A DNA stretch of 9,742 nt from Paludibacter sp. UBA5753. GTDB lineage: Bacteria > Bacteroidota > Bacteroidia > Bacteroidales > Paludibacteraceae. The translations under genes and the position numbers were made by a program. Below the pieces are notes generated by a model. It saw only the letters and a program-made list of their open reading frames with translations. It did no database searches and was not told the origin of the DNA. Position 1 is the stretch's first letter, and every line of letters begins with the position of its first letter. The DNA lies in assembly GCA_002427615.1 (NCBI GenBank), contig DIFH01000113.1, forward strand, positions 18,934 through 28,675, in the 5' to 3' direction. Positions 1 to 8,100 of this stretch are shown one piece after another.

Positions 1-568
1 TAGTTACTGGTGTAAACACTTTCGACCCATTTGAAAAAATACTCAGTTTTGAATCGGGAGGAGAAGTTATTGGGTTCCATGTACTTGCAACATAAGTAGG
101 ATCATCAGTTTTTGTTGTTGGTTTATCCCAACGACCTATACTAGCTAATAAGGCATTTGGAGAAGTTTTAGAATAATCCGCTCCGTCAACAGGTGCATTT
201 GAGCCGATTATAAATAAAAGCGATATGTCTGTAATATCTGCCCATCTAAATGCTGCATCCAGAGTATAATTTACTCCGGCAGTTAAAGTAACCTTCTGGT
301 AAGCAGCAAAAGCAGAGACTCCAGTGGTAGGCTGGATAACTGATACTTTCAAGCAGCCACCTGCACCGGCTGATGGGATAACAGCAGTGTGACCAAACTC
401 ATAAGAAGGATAATCTGCAGATGATACAGTGTTCAAGAATGAGGTAGTCCATAATGTTGCACTTGCTGTTTCCATATCACCACCTTCAACTATATTGGCA
501 GCAATCAATGCTCCTGGAAATAATCCAATAAGAGCAACTAATGTTAAAAGTAAAATTTTTGTTTTCAT
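1..568 (-). CDS. Secreted protein with jelly-roll-like N-terminal domain, partial (C-terminus beyond left edge)
   Basis: The reading frame opens at an ATG complementary to 566-568 and runs without a stop to the left edge, giving about 189 residues of an incomplete protein. It starts with MKTKILLLTLVALIGLFPGA, a typical Sec signal peptide, with likely cleavage after ALIA near residue 23. There is no lipobox cysteine, so it is probably periplasmic or secreted rather than a lipoprotein. The mature N-terminus (NIVEGGDMETASATLWTT) resembles the opening of carbohydrate-binding or galactose-binding-like jelly-rolls, which often begin N-x-x-x-G-(D/S)-(F/M)-E and then W. The family is not certain. The A-rich stretch just upstream of the ATG (about 571-584 read on the minus strand) fits Bacteroidota translation starts, which seldom have a Shine-Dalgarno. 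It follows the BACON lipoprotein gene after 142 bases holding a stem-loop, so it may be a weakly coupled last PUL gene or a separate unit. Its catalytic part, if any, is outside the window. Confidence 0.8.
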   Translation of the reverse strand, partial: MKTKILLLTLVALIGLFPGALIAANIVEGGDMETASATLWTTSFLNTVSSADYPSYEFGHTAVIPSAGAGGCLKVSVIQPTTGVSAFAAYQKVTLTAGVNYTLDAAFRWADITDISLLFIIGSNAPVDGADYSKTSPNALLASIGRWDKPTTKTDDPTYVASTWNPITSPPDSKLSIFSNGSKVFTPVT

Positions 569-653
569 AATACATTTTTTTTAAAGTAGTTTATTAATAA
601 TATTTGTTGAGGATATTTAAAAGCATTGTTGATTGTGTAGGAAATGTATAATC

Positions 654-689
654 GTATGCCGCTATGTCAACCTTAACATAACAGCATAC
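654..689 (-). terminator. Stem-loop after the BACON lipoprotein gene; possible weak terminator or mRNA-stabilising hairpin
   Basis: Arms 654-667 and 676-689 form a 14-bp stem around an 8-base loop (668-675). Read as minus-strand RNA the stem is continuous with two G-U wobbles; read as plus-strand RNA the same two positions are C/A mismatches. That asymmetry favours a function in the minus-strand transcript. It begins 22 bases after the stop codon at 711. The bases that follow (GAUUAUACAUUUCC) are AU-rich but not a proper U-tract, so efficient intrinsic termination is doubtful. It could instead protect the 3' end of the operon mRNA or lower expression of the downstream gene. The remaining 569-653 shows no convincing Bacteroidota promoter (-33 TTTG/-7 TAnnTTTG). 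Confidence 0.45.
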
Positions 690-710
690 TTTGTATCACA
701 TCTTTCACGC

Positions 711-1790
711 TTATTGAAGATCAAAGTTCATGACTTTAAAGGACATGGTGGATATTGTACCTCCAGCTGTTTTAGCATAAATACCTACAGAACATTCGCC
801 GCCAGTGACTGCAAACGAAAATGAATTGGCTTTCCATCCTCCACTTGGTAAGGTAATTTTGCTCTGTGATTCCTCTCCATTCTTGTTTATAACAATAAGG
901 TAGAGACCGTCTGTGGCTGGGGAATTTCCCGGATAACCTGCAACTTGGCAGCTAAGAGTATAATTTCCATCTGGAATGTTCGTGAGTTTCTGAATCAAGC
1001 GGCCTTCAAATCCGGTAGTAGCACTGATGTTGTTCTTTGCGTAGTAGGCACCAGTTGGTGAATTAGGAGCAATGTATTGGTCGGTCCCTAAACTAAATAA
1101 TCCATTTGTTCCACTTGTAGTCCAGCTATTCATCGACCCATTGACAAACGATCCATTGAGCAGAATTGCCTGGCCAGCTTGTTTTACATTTATTGTCACA
1201 TTGGGAAAACCTAAGGTCGGCTTAATCAATAGAGTTGCAATCCGTTGCGAAATACCAGTGTTTGCAGGTGCTGTAATTTTAAATCCGGTCATTGTTATGT
1301 TAGAGACAGTACACCATTCTTGAGACGATTCAACGGTATATTCCACATTTCCACTTACTACAACCTGTAAATTACCACCTGATTGTGCGAAAGTCTTTGA
1401 ACGCTCCTCTATTTCTACGGAGAAATTAGGGTCACCTGCGGCTTGTGTAATAGTAACTTTATAAAAAGGGAAGCCGACAGCAGCCACAACAATATCAAAT
1501 GTGCGGTCGGTTGAAAGCGTGTTGGGCAATACAGTAAACGAAAAGCCTTCATTCGTTTTTTCACCAACGGTACACCATTCGGACTTTGACGACATGGGTA
1601 CATAATTGTCTGTAGAGACAACTGGAACAAAAAATGTTTCACCTCCGTTACCAATATTTTTTGTCTGCTCGAAATTTACTTCAAACACTTTATTAATTTC
1701 CGGTTCGGACGTACAAGACGCTAAAAGAATTGTAAGCGAAATGTAAAATATAGTTTTCAAATTCATAAGTATATAGTTTTTAAAGTTCAT
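711..1790 (-). CDS. Surface lipoprotein with two BACON-like domains and a C-terminal jelly-roll-like domain
   Basis: This is a 359-residue protein with a lipoprotein signal ending in the lipobox LLASC (Cys26). A second in-frame ATG at 1764-1766 would give a tighter 18-residue signal (MNLKTIFYISLTILLASC), and I cannot decide between the starts. Residues ~35-118 and ~123-206 are two repeated Ig-like units. Each has EWCTV (71-75 and 158-162) and ends in an ITQAA/VKQAG strand, the pattern of BACON domains (Bacteroidetes-Associated Carbohydrate-binding Often N-terminal). Residues ~210-359 begin LLNGSFVNGSMNSWTTSG and look like a beta-sandwich carbohydrate-binding module. No catalytic motif is visible. 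It starts 6 bases after the beta-helix gene stop, so the two are almost certainly co-transcribed. The role inferred is surface glycan binding, like the SusE/SusF-position proteins of other PULs, or a spacer displaying the C-terminal module. Confidence 0.85.
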   Translation of the reverse strand: MNFKNYILMNLKTIFYISLTILLASCTSEPEINKVFEVNFEQTKNIGNGGETFFVPVVSTDNYVPMSSKSEWCTVGEKTNEGFSFTVLPNTLSTDRTFDIVVAAVGFPFYKVTITQAAGDPNFSVEIEERSKTFAQSGGNLQVVVSGNVEYTVESSQEWCTVSNITMTGFKITAPANTGISQRIATLLIKPTLGFPNVTINVKQAGQAILLNGSFVNGSMNSWTTSGTNGLFSLGTDQYIAPNSPTGAYYAKNNISATTGFEGRLIQKLTNIPDGNYTLSCQVAGYPGNSPATDGLYLIVINKNGEESQSKITLPSGGWKANSFSFAVTGGECSVGIYAKTAGGTISTMSFKVMNFDLQ

Positions 1791-1796
1791 TTATTA

Positions 1797-3524
1797 TTAT
1801 TTGGCAATTGCTCCGATGTATTTAATATTTTTCACATCCGAACCAAGAATATCTTTAGGAGCCATACTATCTACTAACAGTCCGTTTTTAAAAGTATTAA
1901 CTTCTTCAGGTTTAAAGGCTGATGCTTTGCTGAATCCGTTAGCCGAACTTGGCATACTGATTTTAGGATTGTATCGCAAGGCAGTTCCATCTATGGTATA
2001 AGCACTTCCAATTTGAAAAAACAAATTGTTCTCAAATACAGGATTTTCCATATTGTGCATGTCGAAAGTGGCTGTGCAAGGAGTCGAAGCAATAAATATG
2101 TTATTGAAATAATGAAAGCCCTTCGATTTTCCTGCTTTTGCCCAGTCATCGGTATAGATAATCTGAGGAGTGACTGGATCAATGATCACAGTATTATTGT
2201 ATACATCGGTTTTACCTACATTGCTTGATACTGTCATTAAGCTACCTCTCAAAGTACCTGAGTTTTTGTAAAAAATATTATTTCGGATGATAGTGCCTTT
2301 ATGTTCTCCCGTTGCAATGTTGCACAATAAGATGCCACCTCCTTTGTTGTGATGCACATAATTGTATTGTACCAACGTATTTTTACAGGCGATATCGACA
2401 TCAAGTCCTTGTCCGTCCGCGCTTCCATGAGCTAACCAAGTGTATGCCGCTTCGTTAAACTGCATCACTATATTTGTACAACAATATGGCCAAAGCCCTG
2501 CACTTGCCTGTCCGTTACGCCCCAAAAAGTTTGCATTAAAGCAACGATTATGGTCGATATAGGAATCAGTACAGCCCATCATGATCAGACCATCTCCACC
2601 GACATAGCTTATATCATTACCTTGAATCACAATGTTACGATGCGGATACCAATTATGTTCATCGTCGATGTAAGCGTTCAAACCACTTCCAGGTTTATCA
2701 CGTTGTCCCCACTTAGCTGTAATTAATATACCACTACGGCAAACCTGTTTAATTTCGTTATTGGTAATAAATAAGTTTTCGTACCAACTCGGTCCCTGTT
2801 CAACAGTAGTAAAAGTTTCAAGAATAATTCCGCCAAATTCTTTGGTTGAGAAACGTGCACCTGGAGCTATTTTTTCTACATCAAGGGTCGCAGGATCCAC
2901 ATTTTCGAAAGTTGCGTCGCCTGCCCAGTTCACACCTTCGATCTTGCAGCCGGTTATCTCAACATTTTTGAATGCACCAGGACCTTTGATGTTGGTTTGT
3001 ACTCGAATCCCGCGAGTTCCTATCAAATTTGTAACGCGGACATTTCGTAAACGCATATTATCATCTTGAATCAAAATTGCCTGATCGTTGTAACCACTGA
3101 TAGTAGGGCGTTCTATTCCACCGTAGGTGTCCATGATAAATGGTTTCTCTGGTGTCCCTGCAAGATTCTTGAGCACAAGATTTTCTTCGAATTTTGCACC
3201 ACTTTTGAGAAGGACTTTTGTTTTGGGTTGAAATCCATTTCTTGAAAACTCTGATATTTTCGCCAAAGATTTGAATGCAGTGACTTCCGACAAACCATTG
3301 TTATTATCATTTCCCGTAACTGGGTCAACATAATATACAGTATAGTCACTTTCATCCACAACTGGAATAGTCGGCACAACCACTGCCTTGTCATAAACCA
3401 CTCCAGAAGTATTGGTTGAGTCATCCGGTGGGTTGACCGGATCATCGAGAGAACTGACTGGATCCGTACAACTTATTAAAAACCAAGATGATAGAAAAAT
3501 AAAAAAGCTCTTTATGTTTATCAT
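1797..3524 (-). CDS. Right-handed parallel beta-helix lipoprotein, candidate polysaccharide lyase or glycoside hydrolase
   Basis: This is a 575-residue protein. The signal peptide ends in the lipobox FLISC (Cys19), followed by a Pro/Asp/Ser-rich linker (~20-60) typical of surface-exposed lipoproteins. Residues 63-90 (YYVDPVTGNDNNNGL, then TAFKSL) match the common opening of secreted beta-helix proteins, such as pectate-lyase-like proteins. From ~150 to ~505 there are repeated coils of the form N-x-V/I-x-x-N-x-I, for example NIVIQGNDI (297), NIVMQFNEA (351), TLVQYNYVHHNKGGGILLC (383), TIIRNNIFY (411) and PVFENNLFF (495). The conserved-looking patch DGQGLDVDIACKN (370-382), with acidic D375/D377 and nearby H391/H392, could line an active groove; that is inference. 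Nine cysteines besides Cys19 are present, including vicinal C348-C349. It lies 46 bases after the SusD-like gene, so it is placed as the PUL's enzyme. I cannot assign a CAZy family or substrate, and a non-catalytic role is possible. Confidence 0.85.
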   Translation of the reverse strand: MINIKSFFIFLSSWFLISCTDPVSSLDDPVNPPDDSTNTSGVVYDKAVVVPTIPVVDESDYTVYYVDPVTGNDNNNGLSEVTAFKSLAKISEFSRNGFQPKTKVLLKSGAKFEENLVLKNLAGTPEKPFIMDTYGGIERPTISGYNDQAILIQDDNMRLRNVRVTNLIGTRGIRVQTNIKGPGAFKNVEITGCKIEGVNWAGDATFENVDPATLDVEKIAPGARFSTKEFGGIILETFTTVEQGPSWYENLFITNNEIKQVCRSGILITAKWGQRDKPGSGLNAYIDDEHNWYPHRNIVIQGNDISYVGGDGLIMMGCTDSYIDHNRCFNANFLGRNGQASAGLWPYCCTNIVMQFNEAAYTWLAHGSADGQGLDVDIACKNTLVQYNYVHHNKGGGILLCNIATGEHKGTIIRNNIFYKNSGTLRGSLMTVSSNVGKTDVYNNTVIIDPVTPQIIYTDDWAKAGKSKGFHYFNNIFIASTPCTATFDMHNMENPVFENNLFFQIGSAYTIDGTALRYNPKISMPSSANGFSKASAFKPEEVNTFKNGLLVDSMAPKDILGSDVKNIKYIGAIAK

Positions 3525-3535
3525 GTTATAAAGTT

Positions 3536-3566
3536 TGAAATTAGAAAATTATGTGAAATTAGAAAA
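3536..3566. repeat. 13-bp direct repeat between the susD-like and beta-helix genes
   Basis: TGAAATTAGAAAA occurs at 3536-3548 and again at 3554-3566, with a period of 18 bases. It nearly fills the 46-base spacer between the SusD-like stop and the next start. On the transcript this reads as two U-rich copies of UUUUCUAAUUUCA. It may be a duplication by replication slippage, or an AU-rich element affecting processing or translation of the downstream gene. No function is established. Confidence 0.7.
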
Positions 3567-3570
3567 GCGG

Positions 3571-5082
3571 TTAATTTGATGTCTGAGTCTGGTCGGTGTA
3601 CCCAGGGTTTTGCGTTACCACCCCTTCCGACTCGAGAATATATTTAGCCGGAATAGCAAAACGAACTTTGTACCAATCAGACTGGCTGCTTGGATATTGC
3701 GCTTTCGAATCAGACACAAAAACCCCATGTCGGATTTTATCCTGTCTAGCTAACCCTTCAGCCATAAATTCGTGTAAACGTTCACGTAGAATAGCTTTAT
3801 TAAAAGCTTCTTTACTTTCTGTTTCAGTTGCAGTAAGTTTAGGCAAATTTACACGTCCACGAATTTCATCTACCAAGTCGATCGCTTCTGTTGTTGGCGA
3901 ACCGTTGTTTTCATTGATACATTCTGCCAGCGAAAGCATTACATCGGCAAAGCGATAAACAATCAAATCAACCGAAGCAAATTCGCCACCTGTATAAGTA
4001 TCGTCGTCGACTTTAATAATAGCAGCGGAATTTGCCAGAAATCCATGCGTACGATCGTTTTGTTCCCCAGTGATACTTGTGTATGAAGTCACAATGGAGT
4101 TCATGCGGTTATCCCCTGTTTCAAATGTATCGTAAAATTTCCAGTCCATACCGAAAGTAAACCAACACTGCCGATCCTGACGATAACGAACTGGCCAGAA
4201 TTGGATAAGACTTCGGTTTTGCATACCGTCGGCAAGACCACAGGGAATGGCGTGGATGATCTCTTTGTTGCGCACGTGTTTTTTATCAAAAATTTCGTTA
4301 TATTTGCCTTGTAAATCATATACTGATCCACGATACGAATAAAGCTCACGGGCTGTTTTTTCGGCTTCAACAAAGTTCTTATCCACCATATAAAATTTCA
4401 GTTTCAGCATCAAAGCCAAGCCTTTTGAAACTCGTCCCCAGTTTTCGGTCTGATGAATTGGAAGTTCCTTAATAGCATCATCTAAATATCCTTGCATAAT
4501 AGCAGTATATTCGGCATCTGTTAATCGTGGAATTAATACTTTATCGTAAGGTTTTGCAAGAGCCTCTTCTGTAATGAGTGGCACGGGACCAAATAAATCG
4601 TAGAGTATAAAGCCAACCCATGCATAAATACATTTGGCTTCTGCTATAGCTTTTATTTTAAGGTCATCTGTAATTGGTGCCGCCTCAATACGTTTAATGG
4701 TTTCCAAAATCGAAGTCAATCGGTTGTATTGCGAATACATCCTCTCTGTAAAATCTTTGCCATAACCAGCAGACATAGTTTCACTCCAGCGATGTTCAAA
4801 ATACTGAGGATATCCACTTGCGGTTGTCCATCGGCTCGCCATAGTACCTGCCGTAAAGTCCGAAACTACCTGATATGAAAATTGGTCTACACCGTAAAAA
4901 CTGCCGTATCCCATACGGAAAGGACCATAATACAAACCAGTGAGGGCTTTGTTTACATCATCTTCATTGCGGAAAAATTGTTCTGGATAAATTTCTTCAT
5001 ACGATTCGCGTTCGAGTGTACATGAGACAAACGACAGCAGTAAAACAGAAATGATTGCGATTGAAAATATTTTTGTTTTCAT
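3571..5082 (-). CDS. SusD/RagB-family outer-membrane glycan-binding lipoprotein
   Basis: SusD-like proteins sit as lids on SusC-like transporters at the cell surface, binding oligosaccharides and passing them inward. This 503-residue protein has the usual length and features: a lipoprotein signal with lipobox SFVSC (Cys21); the N-terminal region EEIYPEQFFRNEDDVNKALTG (29-49), where SusD-like proteins carry their first helix; YDLFGPVPLIT (161-171); YRFADVMLSLAE (376-387) with ENNGSPTTEAIDLVDEIRGR (391-410); ILRERLHEFMAEGLARQDKI (431-450); and a C-terminal NPGY. The alpha-helical TPR-like fold is known for the family. It is rich in aromatic residues (several Trp/Tyr at 85-100 and 296-317), which could stack on sugar rings, though no binding site can be assigned from sequence. 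It lies 47 bases downstream of the SusC-like gene and is expected to form a complex with it. The ligand is unknown. Confidence 0.95.
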   Translation of the reverse strand: MKTKIFSIAIISVLLLSFVSCTLERESYEEIYPEQFFRNEDDVNKALTGLYYGPFRMGYGSFYGVDQFSYQVVSDFTAGTMASRWTTASGYPQYFEHRWSETMSAGYGKDFTERMYSQYNRLTSILETIKRIEAAPITDDLKIKAIAEAKCIYAWVGFILYDLFGPVPLITEEALAKPYDKVLIPRLTDAEYTAIMQGYLDDAIKELPIHQTENWGRVSKGLALMLKLKFYMVDKNFVEAEKTARELYSYRGSVYDLQGKYNEIFDKKHVRNKEIIHAIPCGLADGMQNRSLIQFWPVRYRQDRQCWFTFGMDWKFYDTFETGDNRMNSIVTSYTSITGEQNDRTHGFLANSAAIIKVDDDTYTGGEFASVDLIVYRFADVMLSLAECINENNGSPTTEAIDLVDEIRGRVNLPKLTATETESKEAFNKAILRERLHEFMAEGLARQDKIRHGVFVSDSKAQYPSSQSDWYKVRFAIPAKYILESEGVVTQNPGYTDQTQTSN

Positions 5083-5129
5083 TGTTGTATAACTTATTTG
5101 GTATAATGATTAATTAGTCAATCTATTTG

Positions 5130-8100
5130 TTAGAACTTCACATCAATCCCGAAATTAAATGAGGCTGTGCTAGGATACAAATACACATCGTATTCGGGAT
5201 CATAGCCACTATACGGAGTTATTGTGAATATGTTTTTAACAGAACCATAAAAACGTATAGACTGAGCAACTGATTTTGTTAGTTTTTTTGGCAAAGTATA
5301 TCCCAAAGTGATATTATCCAAACGAATAAACCATGCATCTTCCATAAAATAATTTCCATAACCATAGTTTGAGCTGGTGTTTTGTGTGAAGGCAGGAATT
5401 TTCGATGTGGTATTATTCCATGTAAAACGGTCGACAAAATACGGACTTGTATTTGTGCCTTCATATGGTCCATAAGCAATGTTTACTAAATAATCCGTGT
5501 TTTTATAAACATTTAGTTTCCCATACATATAAACATTTAAATCAAAATTTTTATAAGTAAATGAATTTGACCAACTAAAAGGCATCGGTGTTTTGTTGTG
5601 AATAATTACTAAATCTGCATTATCTAATTTTCCATCAGGTTCACCCAAATATTTAGGACGACCATCGGCATCTCTTACTAATTTACCTTCTGCGTCGTAC
5701 AAATAGCCGTCAATATCTTTAATTTTTATACTTCCAGGCAGAGCACCAGGCATATATGAAACTGTTTCGCCCGGCCGAATCAAGCCGTCCGCTGCATAAC
5801 TCCAAACATCATTCCAGTCTGCATTAGTTGCAGGCATATTTATGTCAAGAATCTCGGATGGATCGCGTTTCGAAGAATAATCACGATAGTAAGTAAAGGT
5901 AAACTGACTTCTCCATGAAAATTTGTTGTTTTTTACCAGATTTCCATATAGAGAGAGGTCTATTCCACTTGTATTATCTATGCGCTCGGTATTGTAATTT
6001 AACGTATTAATTTCTTGATATGACATCAGATTTTTGGTGCCAATTCGGTCAAAAATGGTGCGCTTATATATGTCTACACTTCCACCGACTTTATTGTTGA
6101 AAAATCCGAAGTCAAGACCAATGTTGATATCTCGTTGAGACTCCCATGACAAATCAGGATTACCCAACGATGCTAACACTATACCACTCGTAAGTTTGTT
6201 GTTGAAGTAATAATCGTATCCCGGACGATAGAACGTGCGTGTTCCTGTCAAACTACCTGCATTACCCGTTATCCCGACACCAGCTCGGAGCTTTAAGTTC
6301 GAAAGCCACTCCGCGGATTTCAGAAAACTTTCTTCATTGATACGCCAAGCAACTGATGCACCACCAAAATTACCCCATTGCTTGTTTGCTGCAAAATTCG
6401 ATGAGCCATCTCGACGGAAATTTGCAGTTAGCAGATAGCGCCCTTTATATGAATAATTTAACCTTGAAATTAGTGAAGCATTTTGTCCTGTGTTCCTCTC
6501 TGAATTAACAATAGGTTTTTCATAAGTCCCAAGTTCGAGGTTGTACCATTTCACGCCATCGTATGGAAATCCTCGATTTTCGCCACTCAAGCTTTCGTTA
6601 TCCACTTCCTGATATTCCCAACCTGCCATCAAAGTTAAATCGTGCGATTCAGCAAACTTAATATTGTAAGTTGCCATTATGTTTACATAATTGTTCGTTA
6701 GATTACTGTCTGCAATTTTAGCCACGCCGCCACCTGCATTAATACCCTCTTGAGTTGTCATTGGGAAATAAGCTCCAACGTTTGCAAATTTTCTATCGTA
6801 GCCAACAGTAGTTTTAATAGTTAAACCATTAAAAGGCATGATATCCAAGTAGGCTGAGGCCATGATATTGTCTTTCTTTGTCTGCATTGAAGCTTCGAGA
6901 ATCGAAGCAGGATTTTGTGAAAGTCCGTATATTTTTCCTAAAGCATAATTTCCATTTTCATCTTTAATTGGAATTGTAGGATCGTACTTGCGCGCTGCCA
7001 TAAAAAGTGTGGTTGATCCACTGGCTCCAGAAATAGGTACATCATTTGATTTAATAAGAGAATATGAGGTTGAGATTCCGCCTTTGATATATTTACTGAA
7101 AGTCTGGTCAAAAGACATACGGCCTGATGTACGTGAATAATCATTGTTTTTGACAATTCCTTTATTTCCCATATAACCAAGAGAAACAAGATAACTCGAT
7201 TTTTTTGTTCCACCTGTAATTGACAGACTGTGATCCTGAATTTCACCTGATCTGGTAATGGCATCGTACCAATCTGTACCACCAGTGAAATTAGAAATTT
7301 CATCAGTTGCATAATTCCACTTTTGTCCAGCATCCTCGTATGCTTTACGCATGTCGTTAATATTTTCTGATGGGGGCAAAGTACCCCAGGGATAATAGCC
7401 CTGCTTTTGCATCCAGCGCTCTAGTTGCGACTCGTTAGAAGCTTGCATATAAGAAACAGGGTTCATTACTTCCGGTTTTTTTGCAATCCATTGTGTCGTA
7501 TAAGATGATTTTAATGAGATATTCAATTTTTCATCAGACGAACCACGCTTAGTAGTAATCAGTACAACACCCCCAGCAGCACGAGAACCATAAATTGATG
7601 TTGCACTAGCATCTTTTAAAATCTGGATATCCTGAATATCATCGGGGTTAATGTTATCTAAAACACTTTCTTTGTCACCTTTACCAAAATTCAAACCTGT
7701 ACCAGGCTCCCACATTGTACTTACAGGAACACCATCTACAATAATCAGAGGCGAAGCGCCTGCAGCAGCTCCACGAATTTGCATCCATACTGCTCCACCA
7801 GGTTGAGAACTGGTTTGAGTGAAGGAGACACCGGGAATTTGTCCTTTTAGCATCTGTGCCAATGTAGTAGAACCTTCTTTTGGAAGATCATCCATCTTAA
7901 CAGAGGATATTGCCCCTGTTAGGTCCCCTTTTTTGACTGACCCATAGCCAACTACAACAACCTCATCAAGACTTTTAGCATCTTCAGCTAAAGTAATATT
8001 ATAATTTGACCTATCATTTATATCAATAGTCTGAGAGATATAACCAAGATAAGATACTTGAATTTGAGAACTAGTATTCGATTCTATAGAAAACAGTCCA

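Noticed and set aside
633..824. 63-codon plus-strand frame across the intergenic stem-loop
   Set aside because: It runs over the hairpin and into the 3' end of the BACON lipoprotein gene on the other strand. It is short, low in complexity and unlike any known small protein.
2761..3445. Plus-strand 102-codon frame (2761-3069) and minus-strand 110-codon frame (3113-3445) within the beta-helix gene
   Set aside because: Both overlap the well-supported beta-helix frame entirely and show no domain or signal sequence.
5107..5120. Near-palindrome TGATTAATTAGTCA between the susC-like and susD-like genes
   Set aside because: It is a short AT-rich imperfect palindrome with no loop and no neighbouring U-tract; chance is a sufficient explanation.
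6938..7333. 131-codon frame on the minus strand inside the SusC-like gene
   Set aside because: It is an out-of-frame shadow of the barrel coding region, with no start context or recognisable domain.
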